Origin: Piezodorus guildinii
Lineage: Eukaryota; Arthropoda; Insecta; Hemiptera; Pentatomidae
Length of the DNA: 64,000 nucleotides
NCBI GenBank assembly: GCA_023052935.1
Contig: CM041297.1
Coordinates: 52,991,917-53,055,916 of the forward strand
Direction: 5' to 3'
The notes below the pieces were generated by a model, which saw nothing but the letters and a program-made list of their open reading frames with translations, did not search any database and was not told the origin of the DNA. The position numbers and the translations under genes are program-made. Of this stretch, positions 10,590 through 21,594 are shown piece by piece (the stretch's first letter is position 1; the number at the start of each line of letters is the position of its first letter).

Positions 10590-10770
10590 CAAACAAGTCT
10601 CACGAAAAGGCCTGTGTGTGTGGTAAGTCTTGCTCGAAAACGACAATTTGTGTAAAACTGCAATTTCATATTTTAGGAACATATATGCCTCAGATGTTTC
10701 AGCAACTTTTTTCAACTTAATTCAAAATTTCTTAAATCGATTTTAACAACGTAGGTAAGTGAAAGTCGTA
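10590..10770. repeat. Family-C dispersed repeat fragment
   Basis: Shares blocks such as GCCTGTGTGTG, AACTGCAATTTCATATTT and AAGTGAAAGTCGT with 45.3-46.05 kb, 41.7-42.0 kb and, inverted, 46.5-46.7 kb. Class unknown. Confidence 0.5.
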
Positions 10771-10903
10771 ATCACTGATCCCAAGTATTATCAATAATAA
10801 ATACCTCAATTTAAGTATAAATGGGCTAAAGATATTTTTCAAAATAAATAGCTTAATTTTATTAAATGGTATTTTCGATAAATACGTAGTTTTAGGACTA
10901 GAC

Positions 10904-11905
10904 TTAAGGCCCCTTCACACGATTATTCAAAAAGGACGGTTTGGAAGGACTGTTGGACACGTCGCACACTGAGAAAACCACCGGAGTAAAGTCAAGACAA
11001 AAGTTTGTAATTTTCCATTGCTTAACCTTAATATTATTAGTTAGCAAGACCCTTAGTACAAATATTATCCGCCATACCGTTCTTACAAATAAATAGTGTA
11101 TGAGTGAATCATTCCTGTTCGCACAAGTGCCTAATAACTGACAGTGGGAATACCTTTATTCGACGGTCATTTATTGTGTGATTTTATAATCTATGTGATT
11201 TTAACTCAGTCTTTTTGCTTTTATTTAACAATTTACATTACTGAGACAGGTAAGGCATTATATTTCCAAACTCGTAATTGAATATGAATTGCAATCTACC
11301 TGTAGAGTTAATTTAGCAATTTGTGAATGTATGCCCTTATTCAATTACGAAAAAATATATAACCCCTATGTTACACCAAGGATTTGTTTCATTAATCCTT
11401 CTGCTCTTTAAATATTACAAAGAATTTTTGCGTTTTGGATGATATATGATTTTTTTCAGATACAACACTCCGAATCAAAAGTTCTACAGTCTATAGTTTG
11501 AAGAGTTTCCTAAACGATAGAAATTACATCCATTCGCAGATTTCAGCAACTCCAATCCATAATTAGATTTTTTGTATTGTTTTTCCCGTTTTCAAACGTA
11601 AAATGTAGGGAAGTTTTAGATTTTAGCAAATAAATTTGATGTTTGACCACTGTGCGCTCGCCAATCATGTCAAGAAATTAATCAGTTTTTATAATTTTTT
11701 CGTATTTTTTTAAATATTTTTTTTCCGTAATCTGGAACCCCAAAGGTTATATATGGACAAGTTTCAGAATTTCGTCCACCTAAATCGGTCATATGGCCCA
11801 CTGTGCGACGGTCCTCCCCCACCCACCATCCCCTCCCTTTATTTTTCTTCCTTCGAACCGATCAACTGGAAAGACGAAATGAACGACCGTGTAAGGAAGC
11901 CTTTA
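10904..11905. mobile_element. PIF/Harbinger-type non-autonomous element, 996 bp, TTA duplication
   Basis: The left end AGGCCCCTTCACACGATTAT at 10907 is an imperfect inverted match to the right end (the complement reads AGGCTTCCTTACACGGTCGT) ending at 11902. TTA flanks both ends (10904-10906 and 11903-11905). No transposase is visible inside. Confidence 0.7.
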
Positions 11906-13000
11906 CACCTACTCATGTAAGTTTTGCTTATTCGGTCTATAAAAATGTGTTTTTCTGTTAATAGTTAGGGTTTGAAATACAACTCTCCTTTAAAACTCAT
12001 ATTATTTACAAATGAAATACAAAATTAAATCTTTCAATTTTATAAACAATTGTATAAATTTGAAAACTATACACATGTATCTAATGCCATAATTCTTACA
12101 TAAAAGTAATTTTTTTAACAAATATAAATGAAGGAACTCTTTTACCATATAGAATAAAAGATTAAACAATTAATGCCCATATTATAATATAAGCGTAAAA
12201 ATAGTATTAGAATATGTTTTAAGTAGTACTTAATTTTATCAAATACATAACAAGTTATAAACTTATTTTATCGTTGTACTTAAGAGACAATGCTCCAATA
12301 TGCTGTTACTTACGATAAAAAAACAACTTTCTTATATCACTAAATCACATTATATACAATAGCATATGTCTTTTACATAAATAAGATAAATGCACAAACC
12401 ATGAAATGAGCGTACAACTAAAGAAAATTTTATGCTGCGTATACTTCATTTCTTTGACCCTCGTTACAACTCGTACATTAGGAAAGTGAAATATATCACA
12501 TTTAATGATAAATTAAAGACAAAACAATAATGATAAGTGAAAATAAAAATCAACTTACAAATACAAATGTACTATAATAAGGAGTCATAGATGGCATGCA
12601 TACAAATTGAAATTATGATCGAAAATACTTAAATATTTTCTGAGGAACTTGAGAACAGGCACACTATTCTAGGACTTAAAGACGAAGAGAGAGATACAGA
12701 GGATAATGGAAAAAGGGGATTAAATTTTATAGCAACCGATCAACAAAAAAGATATTTTTTCTAGTTTTAACACCGTTTTCTATTAATTATATAAGTAATC
12801 CAACAGATAATCAAATTGTTCTAAACTAAATGAGAAGGTCTAAATTCATTTAGCCATACCACTACAAAATAAACTTAAATTCGCCTCCACACGCTTGACT
12901 CGATGTTGCTAAGTAGATATCATAAACTCATCACTACCTAAATGAACTCAGAATAAGGCACGAGTATTAGAACAAGTAGCTATTTAGCATTTTAAATTAG
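11906..13000. other. AT-rich non-coding DNA
   Basis: No coding region or repeat recognised. It probably holds the 3' flank of the MADF gene. Confidence 0.4.
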
Positions 13001-13006
13001 CCATTA

Positions 13007-13012
13007 TTTATT
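13007..13012 (-). promoter_or_regulatory. Candidate polyadenylation signal AATAAA for the MADF gene
   Basis: AATAAA on the minus strand, about 260 nt after the stop codon at 13272. Context is plausible but the hexamer is common in AT-rich DNA. Confidence 0.35.
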
Positions 13013-13271
13013 TGTTTCCCGGTGGTTATTTTGGGAAAGTATTTACCGTTTTCTGCCTCTTTTCTGTGGGTAAACTACGGTCGGATTCTTCTATGACGAA
13101 GGCTTCTTTAATTTTCATCCTTTCATAGATATAACAAGTCTACTTCCCTTTGGAAAATCTTTCTTTTTTTTTTTTTTTTCTTGATTTTTGTATTATAATT
13201 TAGTTATTCTTTAAAAGGTAACTTCGAAGGAACTTTTAGTTCTCTAATACCTTCTGTGTTAACTCAGTTCG

Positions 13272-13664
13272 TCATCCATCAAAAGAATGGTTTTTCATGG
13301 ACGGGGTAAAACCCGCTGATGCTTCCTGCGAGTAGCCTCCCATGGTCAGTTTGTAGCAGATCTCGTCTATGCAATGCTGGGCCATCGCTACCTCCAACTT
13401 ACTCCTACCGCAGTTCCTCAACCGGTTTGCCAAATGTTCTCCGTAGACGGTGAACTCGTCGCGATTCGAAGACATGTCCGTCAACGTCTTCATCAACTGG
13501 AATGCCTGTCCGATGTTGGAATCTTCGTTTGCTGTCTTCACTCGCTTAGATTTAGGCAGGAATTCCTCTTCGAATTCGTGAATAGAGACTTCGCATGGGA
13601 TTAATCGTGGCGTTTCCTCTAGCCCTTCTGTTTCGAAATTTGCCAAAAATGTTTCAGGTGGCTC
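13272..13664 (-). CDS. Terminal exon of a MADF-type insect gene
   Basis: 131 codons including the TGA stop, opening after a pyrimidine-rich acceptor (TTTTTTTAG|GAG) in phase 0. It begins EPPETFLANFETEGLEETPR, has a basic patch PKSKRVK, then DEFTVYGEHLANRLRNCGRS and EVAMAQHCIDEICYKL. The pattern of D-E/F..G..+A..LR followed by a helix ending in I..+.Y/L is what follows the MADF domain in many insect MADF proteins, so I read it as the C-terminal half. Upstream in the same orientation, 21 kb away, is a MADF exon that also ends in phase 0. Codon use is less AT-biased than the surroundings, supporting a real exon. Joining the two is inference; other exons may lie between. Confidence 0.72.
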   Translation of the reverse strand, partial: EPPETFLANFETEGLEETPRLIPCEVSIHEFEEEFLPKSKRVKTANEDSNIGQAFQLMKTLTDMSSNRDEFTVYGEHLANRLRNCGRSKLEVAMAQHCIDEICYKLTMGGYSQEASAGFTPSMKNHSFDG

Positions 13665-14390
13665 CTAAAAAAAGAAAAAAATTAATAACGAAAAGCTGAA
13701 ATTTATTAAACGTAATTTCTTTAATTTTCAAATGTATAAGAACAGAAATTATAAGATTCCTAAATACATCTCTATATATAAAATGATACCGCGATTCTTG
13801 GTTTTCGTGAACTCCTTCAAAATCCCTAGAGGAATTTTGATGCGGTTTTCACTACCATTTAGGAAGGGCATTCTTTGCTGGAGATTTATAAGTAAAATAC
13901 ATAGGAATTTAGCTTTTCATTAAACGAGAATTTCATTGTTTTGTTTATTACATTACAATTTTCAAATCACAAAATTATTTCTAAAACTTTAGTAACTTGG
14001 AATTTCTTGTGGAAAGCTTCACTTACCAATGGGACTAAAATCTAAAACGTTTTGTGTAATTATGGGTATCCCTACTTATATTGCTAAGTTATTGTAAAAT
14101 TGAATGAATACAAATAAAATATGGTATTAAATGCAACACTTTATTCGTTGTGTATAAAAATAGCTTGAGAAGTAACAGATTGCTAATAAGTATTAGAGTT
14201 ACAATTACCATAAACGCATATAATAAACGAAAAATGAAACAATCGCGTAAGTAGTCTATATAAACTCTTCTTGTACTGAACCCAAACCCATGGGCTGTAG
14301 ATATATTATTTTTTTATTATACTTCGCTGCGTAGATAATCATTATTATTTTTTTTAATGAGTATATGGTACTTTTACATTAATTAGACTG
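13665..14390. other. Probable intron DNA of the MADF gene
   Basis: AT-rich, no repeat family recognised. Confidence 0.4.
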
Positions 14391-14800
14391 CTTTTGATAT
14401 ACCTCTCAGAAACATGAGAAACAGTCAGATGAGCAAAGCCTTTGAGAGTAGGATCCTGTGATACATCTATGGATCTAGGAGAGTCGATCAGGCCTATCTG
14501 AAGAGAGCTACCAAGAAGTAGATAACCTCATGAGATTCCCATGAACATAAAGGCAGACACCAATCATTGCACCAGGCGTGGTGGAGACCTTTTATTAGCG
14601 TGGAGAAGAATGTATGGAGGATTCTTGGGATTGGAGGGATGTTGCCTAACAACATGCGGAATGGCGAAGTTTGTTAGAGGATGCCATGTACCAGTAATGG
14701 TCTGCTGAGTCACTGGAAGAAGAATGGAAGGTACTTTCAAGAAGTTCCATCACATAACTGAACAAGGTTCACCTTCAACCATCGCAGTCTAAGTATAATA
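14390..14800 (+). pseudogene. LINE remnant (RTE/CFDP2-like C-terminal region)
   Basis: Out-of-frame pieces of a LINE C-terminus are readable, including MEDSWDWRDVA and AEWRSLLEDAMYQ with interrupting stops. They match the usual W(R)ELAQDRAEWRSLLEEA block of RTE-like endonuclease-reverse transcriptases. The 3' part CACTGGAAGAAGAA at about 14715 is shared with the tail of SINE-2 at 34 kb. Confidence 0.6.
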
Positions 14801-14972
14801 AACAATTTATGAATCATGTCAACGAAGTTCATAATCTTGACACAATAACAATATTTCAATAATTACTATAAGTAATTCCAAGAAATTTGGAACGTTATGT
14901 ATTTAACGTTATTTAGTATCCCGTCGTATAATATGGAATGTAATTAACTCACTAGAATCACATGAGATAAAA

Positions 14973-16288
14973 AATTCAATATGTATAATAATATTCATAG
15001 TTTTAGTTACCATACTCCTCCGAAACGGCTAGACCGATTTTCATGAAATTTTATATGCACATTCAATAGCTCTGAGAATCTATTTTTCTATCTATGTGAT
15101 AAGGGTTGTCCACCCATAACATTTTTTCTTATTTTTTTTGACAAATTTTTATTATAATGTAGCATTAAAAAATACTCATAACCCTACATTTTCACCCTTC
15201 TGTCACCAACACCTATTTTTTAATAGTCATTTTAGTAATTTAATAATTTTTTTTATTTTTCAACTATGACTTGGTAAGTTAGCAGAGATGCTAAAATTAG
15301 GATTTTTAAATATGTTTTCCTTCCAGTACTCTTATATGGATCTGAAAGCTGGACAACCCTTGATAAACATGCTAGCAGGATGACAGCGGCTGAGAGATGA
15401 GAATACTTGGATAGACCAGGAGGGACCATATAAGAAACGACAGATTCGCGAGGATTTGGGAGTACGATCAGTGCGTGACATCCTGGAAAGTGGCAATTGA
15501 ATTGGTTTGGGCATGTCTGCAGAATGAATAATACCCGAAAGGCCAAGTGGTTTTTTGAAGCCAGACCGGAAGGAAGACGTCCTCGTGGCAGACCCAGGTG
15601 TATGTATTCAGACTACATTGGGAAATTGGGTGCAGCAAGAGGACTAACCATCTCAAGAATAAAAGAATAGCTAGGGACAGAGACCAGTGGGCTCGATGGA
15701 CCGAGGCGGCAACTCCACGCTTAGCGGCACACAGGAGTTAGAGGAAGAAGAAGAGACTTGGTAAGGTGTACCGGGATCACATCTCAGCCAGCAAACAGCA
15801 AGGAGTAGGGATGAGACCGAAGCAGGTCTCCAGTCAGGTCCATGTTTCTCTCAGATAATAAGCCTTCTCTCACTCCCTCCTCAGTTCGGCCAATATTATA
15901 GTTTATGCATCAAGCATAGTAGTGACCTTTACAATTATCATTGTACTATCTCAGTGTACTCATGTTGGGTAAACCATCCAGTTTGTTTGTATTGGCTAAA
16001 GATGGACTAACAAAAAATATTTTTTACGCTATAGATTTAAGAGATTGATATTGTTTGTTAGTGTTTCTGTCGTAATTAATATATATATATATATAATTTT
16101 AAGGAATCAATTAAGAACATTAATGTTTGATGTTTTGTTATTTTTAAATTCCCTCATCGTTCACAACGCTCCATGCCTATTCCACTCATATACCTCATCC
16201 TTACACATTTAGAATAAGTTAGTTTTTTTTTTTTTTCAACATTAGAAATAATTTATATGGCAAAACAACGTTTGCCGGGTCAGCTAGT
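14973..16288 (+). mobile_element. Non-autonomous Helitron with a LINE fragment inside
   Basis: The 3' end shows a hairpin GGCAAA-loop-TTTGCC (16259-16276), a short spacer and CTAG followed by T at 16288, the classic Helitron terminus. Near the 5' side is CGAAACGGCTAGACCGATTT, common near insect Helitron 5' ends. The exact 5' end is uncertain (a TC at 14976-14977). A LINE fragment sits at 15290-15750. No Rep/helicase ORF is present. Confidence 0.68.
15290..15750 (+). pseudogene. LINE-X C-terminal fragment, frameshifted
   Basis: Translation gives FLPVLLYGSESWTTLDKHAS then RMTAAE, a frameshift, and further pieces (IRED, NWFGHVCRMNN, EGRRPRGRPR-like). This matches the ORFs at 47.7-48.5 and 58.6-59.5 kb. 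It ends in a GAAGAAGAA tail near 15750. Confidence 0.75.
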
Positions 16289-17202
16289 AATTTTATAAAT
16301 TTTATTATTAGTCCTGTACCGGGTCTTATTTTGAAGTGTGGAAAAGGAGCAAATCCTCAAGACAAACAATGATTATCAATTCGAATAATGGCCAATCCAG
16401 TCCAATCAATAAGTGATTACCTCTCTTCAAGGAACTCTAATATATTTTTAGCAATGTCTGAAGCAAGGATAATCTATTTTTTGGGGGACTTATGTTTTAA
16501 CAAAACATATTTTGGCTTTTACAGTCACTCATGAGTATTATCACTAGTGGATATTCAGGATATGTTGTTATAGCTATTATCCATATATTTGTTTCTCTAG
16601 GGTCATTTTGGATAGAGGGGAAACTTCTTTTTTAAAAAGAATATTTAAAGTAAATCTTTTTTAAAAGTAAGCAATACGCATTCGTCAGATAAAAATAGAA
16701 CTAATTATGATTAGGAAAAATTACTAATTACTCTAACTCCTCACTTAACTGGCCTAATCAAATGAAATGTCTGCTTCGGTGCCAACATTTATAAATCATA
16801 TAAATGATATAATTGAATTACGTCATTCACGTGACACAACCTGGGTATATTCCTGCAACTGAAGGTCAGTTAGCCTACGTCATTTCGTGGTATTTTCAAA
16901 TATCGTAACTGCAGTAAACTTAGTAAAAAGGTTTAAACAGGCGGTTGATGACATAAACATTGAAGCATCAATAATATGCCGGTACCGCGGAAGGGTTCGA
17001 GCAGACACGCCATACAACGCAAGGTCGCGAATTCTTCTGCAGTGCCAAATCCCAGACCCGCAGATGCTGTTCTTTCCCACCTTTGTGGCAAGTGTTCAAA
17101 TATCGTTCGTAGTATGAATAGTTGCTGTGTCCGCCTAAGGTTTTTTGCACACATGCATTACGTTTTATCATGGCGATATTCAGAAAAAATAAATAAAAAT
17201 CC
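16289..17202. other. Unassigned region with a less AT-rich patch
   Basis: 16880-17160 is open in several frames on both strands for about 60-90 codons. One minus frame includes KGGKEQHLRVWDLALQKNS. I do not recognise a family. It could be a fragment of a host exon or of a mobile element. Confidence 0.3.
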
Positions 17203-18323
17203 ATAATAATAGATAATTTTTTTTTGCTAAGCCCCATGGGAGTTGGGGTTGGAAATCGAAAATTAAGAAAGGAATCCGGGATCTCCTTTTCTGCATTACA
17301 TGTATTCTAAGAGGGGACAGAGGATACGAAAATTTTCGGTATATGGGAGCGAATGGGAGTCACGTCTAGTGATGGGGCTCACTTGTCTTTCTGAGTCAGT
17401 TAGTCAAGTTATATAATATATCAAGTCTCAGTCTAGTCTGAGGGTCTGAACATAGTCTTGCCAGTGCTGTGGTCGTCCTGTCGGAGTCAGTATATTAAGC
17501 AGTGGGTTCGTGCAGTACCGGAGACCATAAAAGAATTTGATATATCTCCGGGAGATGAACTCTGTCACGGTCGGAAGTTCAAAGGTGTCGTGTATTTGGT
17601 TTGTCTTCGTCCTTTGTAGAGAAGTATACCTCACTATTCGTCTCAGTACTCCATTTTGAAACTGCTGGAGCTTTTTTGCTATGGTTGGTGATATATTAGT
17701 TAGCATCGATGTTCCGCATAGGAGGGCCGGTCTAATTAATGATTTTTAGATTATTATTTTCAAGCGGAGGGATAGATTCGGCGACGTTAGTATATGATTT
17801 AGTCGATAGGACTTGGTCCTAGCCGAGCTAATCTTTTTGAGGCAGTGATTAGACAGTGTGAGATGCCTGTCTAGGGTGATGTCCAGGCAAACGATCCTAT
17901 TGGCCGGCTTGTTTCTGATTCCCGCTACCTCGTAAGTCTTTGGTAGAGGGCTTTTTCTTTATCTAAAAAGAAAAAAAATACAGTCGGTCTTCTTGCGATT
18001 AACTGTAATATTTAGTCTCTCCAGCTTTTTTGTAATCTCACTGCAAGCCAACTCCGCCTGATGTAGAGCTGTCTCTGCGTTCATCGACCTACTGTAGATC
18101 GCTATGTCATTGGAATAGGCCACTACAGTAGCTGTTTTGTATTTTGCTCCAACAGTTTCAGCTGTGTAGATGGAGAATATTACTGGTGATAGCACAGACC
18201 CTTGAGGAACTCCGCAGATGAGGTCGATTTCCTCGGAGAAGGCTCCGCCAATTAGCACTTCTATCTTACGCCCCTGGAGGAATGACTGCAAGAGGCTTTG
18301 GTTAATATATAATAATAGATAAT
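17203..18323 (-). mobile_element. 5'-truncated Jockey-clade LINE with 15-bp TSD
   Basis: The element 17218-18308 lies between perfect copies of ATAATAATAGATAAT (17203-17217 and 18309-18323) and ends in a poly-A (poly-T on plus). The 5' part encodes RT motifs: CGVPQGSVLSPVIFSIY and, in place of YADD, YSND, so the first catalytic Asp is Asn. The 3' part encodes the Jockey-type C-terminus (KKLQQFQNGVLRRIV, FELPTVTEFISRRYIKFFYG, NPLLN). ORFs are broken between them. It is a dead copy whose age is limited by the perfect TSD. Confidence 0.9.
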
Positions 18324-19073
18324 ATTAACCAAAGATCTATATTTTGCAGAAGGGGTTTTATTTATTGACGAGTAGGAGTTCCATGGTTTGAATCTCGAAA
18401 AAATAATACGACTACTAATAGTTGGTTATTTGATTTGATACTTAGTTTAAAACGAATAAGGGTGAAGCAGATTGTGGAGAGTTATAGCCGAAAAAAATTA
18501 ATTAAATTCTATCACAAAAGAGAAAATGGTATTTAATATCAAATCGGGGACACTCGAGTTGTAGTAGCTAAAGCCTTCTACTCTAAGTCCTCGTGTGATG
18601 TCAGGTACTCGTTAAAGATCCTTTTTCCAATTAACCTTCTGGTGGAAATAACGGTCTGAGACCGCTTTAGGTCATAAAAATGGTAGTTAGTGCACTCCTG
18701 ACGGCATGAGACCCTCCATCCTCCCATCTTCCATCACTCATTCTCGCTTCCAAGGAGAGCATCACTGTCATATTGCACCCAACCGCTTTGCGATAAATTA
18801 TATTTATTCCAAAAGTAGGCAGTATCATAGACCGTGTTCCTGGTAGTGTTTAATTCTGCACGTTTATCACTTTGAAGAAGAACTCATGTGGCATCTCAAT
18901 GCGATTTTTTTTCTCGCCTCGTCATTTCTCTCTCTTTTACACTATGATTACTTTAGATTAGCACTTGCTACAGGATATTGTAGTCTTTCTCATTTTTTTT
19001 TTTCAAAACGATATGAAAGGAGAGGAATAAAACAGATCCCACAGCAGCTATCTCAGAACCTTTTAACCAATTC

Positions 19074-20078
19074 AAAAAAACGCTGCAAATTATTACACAA
19101 TGGTTTATTATTTCCAAATAACAATATGTAAATAAGAATATACGAGAGTTCATTATTCCTATTTTTTTTATTTATCGCGCTTTACTGATTCTAAAACTCT
19201 ATTGACACTTTTCTCTATCTTCAAAACTAACCGAGTTATAAGTCTATTTATATGAAAAATATTAATTTTTTCATTTCTTTTTTCCCTTTTATATAATTAT
19301 TAAAAAACAATAATAATTTTTTTCTATTTTCGAAAATAACGTAGTTACAAGCGTATATATAAGCGAGATTTAAATTTTTCAAATTTTTTCTTTTCTTTTT
19401 TCTCTTTTATATAATTATTCGCGGGTTTTTGGTTAAAAAACAATAATGAATTTTTTCTATCTTCGAAAATAACGTAGTTACATTGATATATTTTTTTTTC
19501 CCCGAGATTTCATTTTTTTTCCTTTTTCGTTTTTTTTTTTTTTTTTTTTTTTTGTTTATCGCACTTTATGACAATTGCTATTCAAAATGACATTGCGTCT
19601 AAAACTCTCTACATACTTTTATATATTTACGTCAAATAACTGAATTATGAACTGAGTTATGAGCGTATTTATGTGAAAAATATCAATTGTTTTTCTTTTC
19701 TTTTTTCTCTTTTATATAATTATTCGCGGTTTTTTGGTTAAAAAACACTAATAATTTTTATTTTCTATCTTCAAAAATAACTGAGTTATTGAATAAAATC
19801 CTTTTAATCGGCCGTCAATTTAAAACTAACCAGCTGATATCAACGTCTAGGTGTTAGGATCATCGTCGAATGGACTAGTATTTTTGTGACGAATTTCAAA
19901 AGAATTGGTCCAGCAGTTTCTGAGAAATGCCGCAGACGGCGGACAAGCGGATTTTTTTTTATTCGTTATTCGGATTCTACGCATCTTGAAACGTAAGCTC
20001 TCAAATTTTGAGCAGGGGTAATTTTTTTTTTTTTTTTTTCTATTACAAAGGTTGATTATTGAAAATAATAAACCAAAA
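19074..20078 (-). repeat. Family-A element copy 2, nested in piggyBac
   Basis: Starts AAAAAAACGCTGCAAATTAT and ends AATAATAAACCAAAA, the two family-A termini in reverse orientation. The interior carries three or so degraded copies of the unit with AACTCAGTTATT/AACGTAGTTA and a GTTGATATCAGCTGG-like block near 19.83 kb. Confidence 0.75.
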
Positions 20079-20127
20079 TTCACAACTCGTTTATTCACCG
20101 GGTTCTAAATTGAAGGTACATAAATCT

Positions 20128-20620
20128 CTTGTTTATTTTTGAGGAAGATGCAGGCTCCGTATTTATATGCCAAGCAAACCTGTGAAGTGTGGAATAAAGC
20201 TTATGGGATTAGCGGATGCACACTATGCACATATTTATACCGGCAAGGAGAGTGACAGTAAAACTCTTTTACCAAGCCAAAAAAACAACCAGCACCCCTT
20301 CTCAATCAGTGATCCGGCTCTCCCGAGATTTGTTTGGAACAAAGCTACATAACTTGCGATAACTGGTTCAGTTTAATTGAACTAGCTGAAAAGCTGTTTT
20401 CTAACCGGCTAACTGTGGTTGAAACATTTTAAAAAAATAACCGCCAATAACAGAAGAGCCAAGTTTCTGATTCCTTCTCTTACAGCTACACGAACAAAAT
20501 GACATTGCTGTCTTACGTGCCAAAAAAAACCAAAACAAATTTGTCATCTTCTTGTCTACGATACACCACACTCCGTATACAGACTCCTGCAATGTAGAGG
20601 AGTAAATAGTATTGTTTTAA
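20128..20620 (+). pseudogene. piggyBac (PGBD-type) transposase fragment
   Basis: Readable pieces in order: LVYF, stop, GRCRLRIYMPSKPVKCGIKL; MGLADAHYA; IYTGKESDSKTL; a frameshift; then ITCDNWFSLIELAEKL, FSNRLTVVETF, stop, KNNRQ; then MTLLSYVPKK. These are the conserved DDE blocks of piggyBac transposases (FRGR..F..Y.PSKP.KYGIK; YTGK; DNWF.S.ELA; LTVVGT.KKN; SYVPKK). At least one frameshift and several stops make it inactive. The N-terminal part is missing or replaced by the nested repeat. Confidence 0.9.
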
Positions 20621-21120
20621 AATGGAATATACACAATAAACTAGCGATGCAGCATCTACTCCGTCAATAGGAAGACAAAAAGATGGCATCTAGTGATATT
20701 TTACCTCATTGTGGCTATGGTGGGGTCAAAAGCTCATGTTTTACATGGACTGCGTGCTGGGTTGACAAACCACCCAGTCTTCAATTTCCTGAGTCGCCTT
20801 ATTTTGGTACCCAGTTTCCCCAAAGCGCGATTGCTAATAAAGAATTTCTCGATTTAAATATGTGGACTAATTGAAACTCCAATAGCTTTAACGGATCGAC
20901 TTGAAAAAAATAAAAACTTGCTGATTTTTCCCCGACCGAAAACAAAGAAAGACTAGATATAAATGTATTAAATGTCATCATGCCACTTTTTCGGAATGCT
21001 CAATGAAGATTTTCCTTCTTCCCCTCTTCCCTGGAAAATCCCATCCCTCTTTCCCTTTCATCATTAATAAATACATATGACGTGACTGGTAAGACAACTA
21101 AGCTTATTTGAAACTCATAA
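20621..21120. other. piggyBac 3' region, not assigned
   Basis: Lies between the transposase remnant and the right end; no recognisable C-terminal Cys-rich domain. Confidence 0.4.
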
Positions 21121-21594
21121 AATCACTTCAAACCATGTAGCGGTCTGAGAGACCGGTGTTCCCAGATCACGAGTAAAAAAGATGTTCCCACCAGAAGGTT
21201 AAACCTCCGATCGTCCGATTAGCTACAGCAGCCTAAAGGGATGTTAAATCAATATACAAACAAATAAACCTCAATTTAATGTTATGGGGCTTTTTATTTC
21301 TACAACATATATGAAATCCAACAATGATGGAAAACTAGAAATCCACAGAAAAAAATATGGTAGTTGCGGTAATTGATCTTTGTCAATAAATTTCGGTAGC
21401 ATCACAGAGGCGTAGCAGTCTTAAATATGTAATTGCAGTTTCGAAAGTGTTTTCGTTTTGAGCTAGACTTATAAGCCAGCAACATTTTTAGTATGTTAAA
21501 TACAAAGCATCTATTATGGTAAGGCGAACAATTCACGTCTGCCAACTAAAAACGGGTGGATTACAAAATGGCGACCATTAAAATAGGGAATATC

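Larger units (their letters stand above)
18631..21202 (+). mobile_element. Degenerate piggyBac transposon, 2564 bp, TTAA flanks
   Basis: The inverted ends CCTTCTGGTGG at 18635 and CCACCAGAAGG ending 21198 are immediately bounded by TTAA on both sides, the piggyBac target duplication. Inside each end lies an inverted copy of a CGGTCTGAGACCG-like palindrome (18652-18665 and 21131-21147), fitting the piggyBac pattern of terminal plus internal repeats. A transposase remnant is at 20128-20620. A family-A element (19074-20078) is nested upstream of it. Confidence 0.88.
18545..21268 (+). mobile_element. SINE-1 copy split by a piggyBac element
   Basis: SINE-1 body up to 18634 (ATGTCAGGTACTCGTTAAAG, then ATCC) resumes at 21199 with CTCCGATCGTCCGATTAGCT and the AAAT/AAAC tail. 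The two halves are separated by a TTAA-flanked insertion. Confidence 0.8.

Noticed and set aside
10337..10669. 110-codon minus frame
   Set aside because: Crosses SINE-like and family-C repeat sequence with a short internal tandem repeat; no domain recognised.
15253..15656. Minus-strand frames over the Helitron
   Set aside because: The plus strand carries the recognisable LINE-X domain; the minus frames are shadows.
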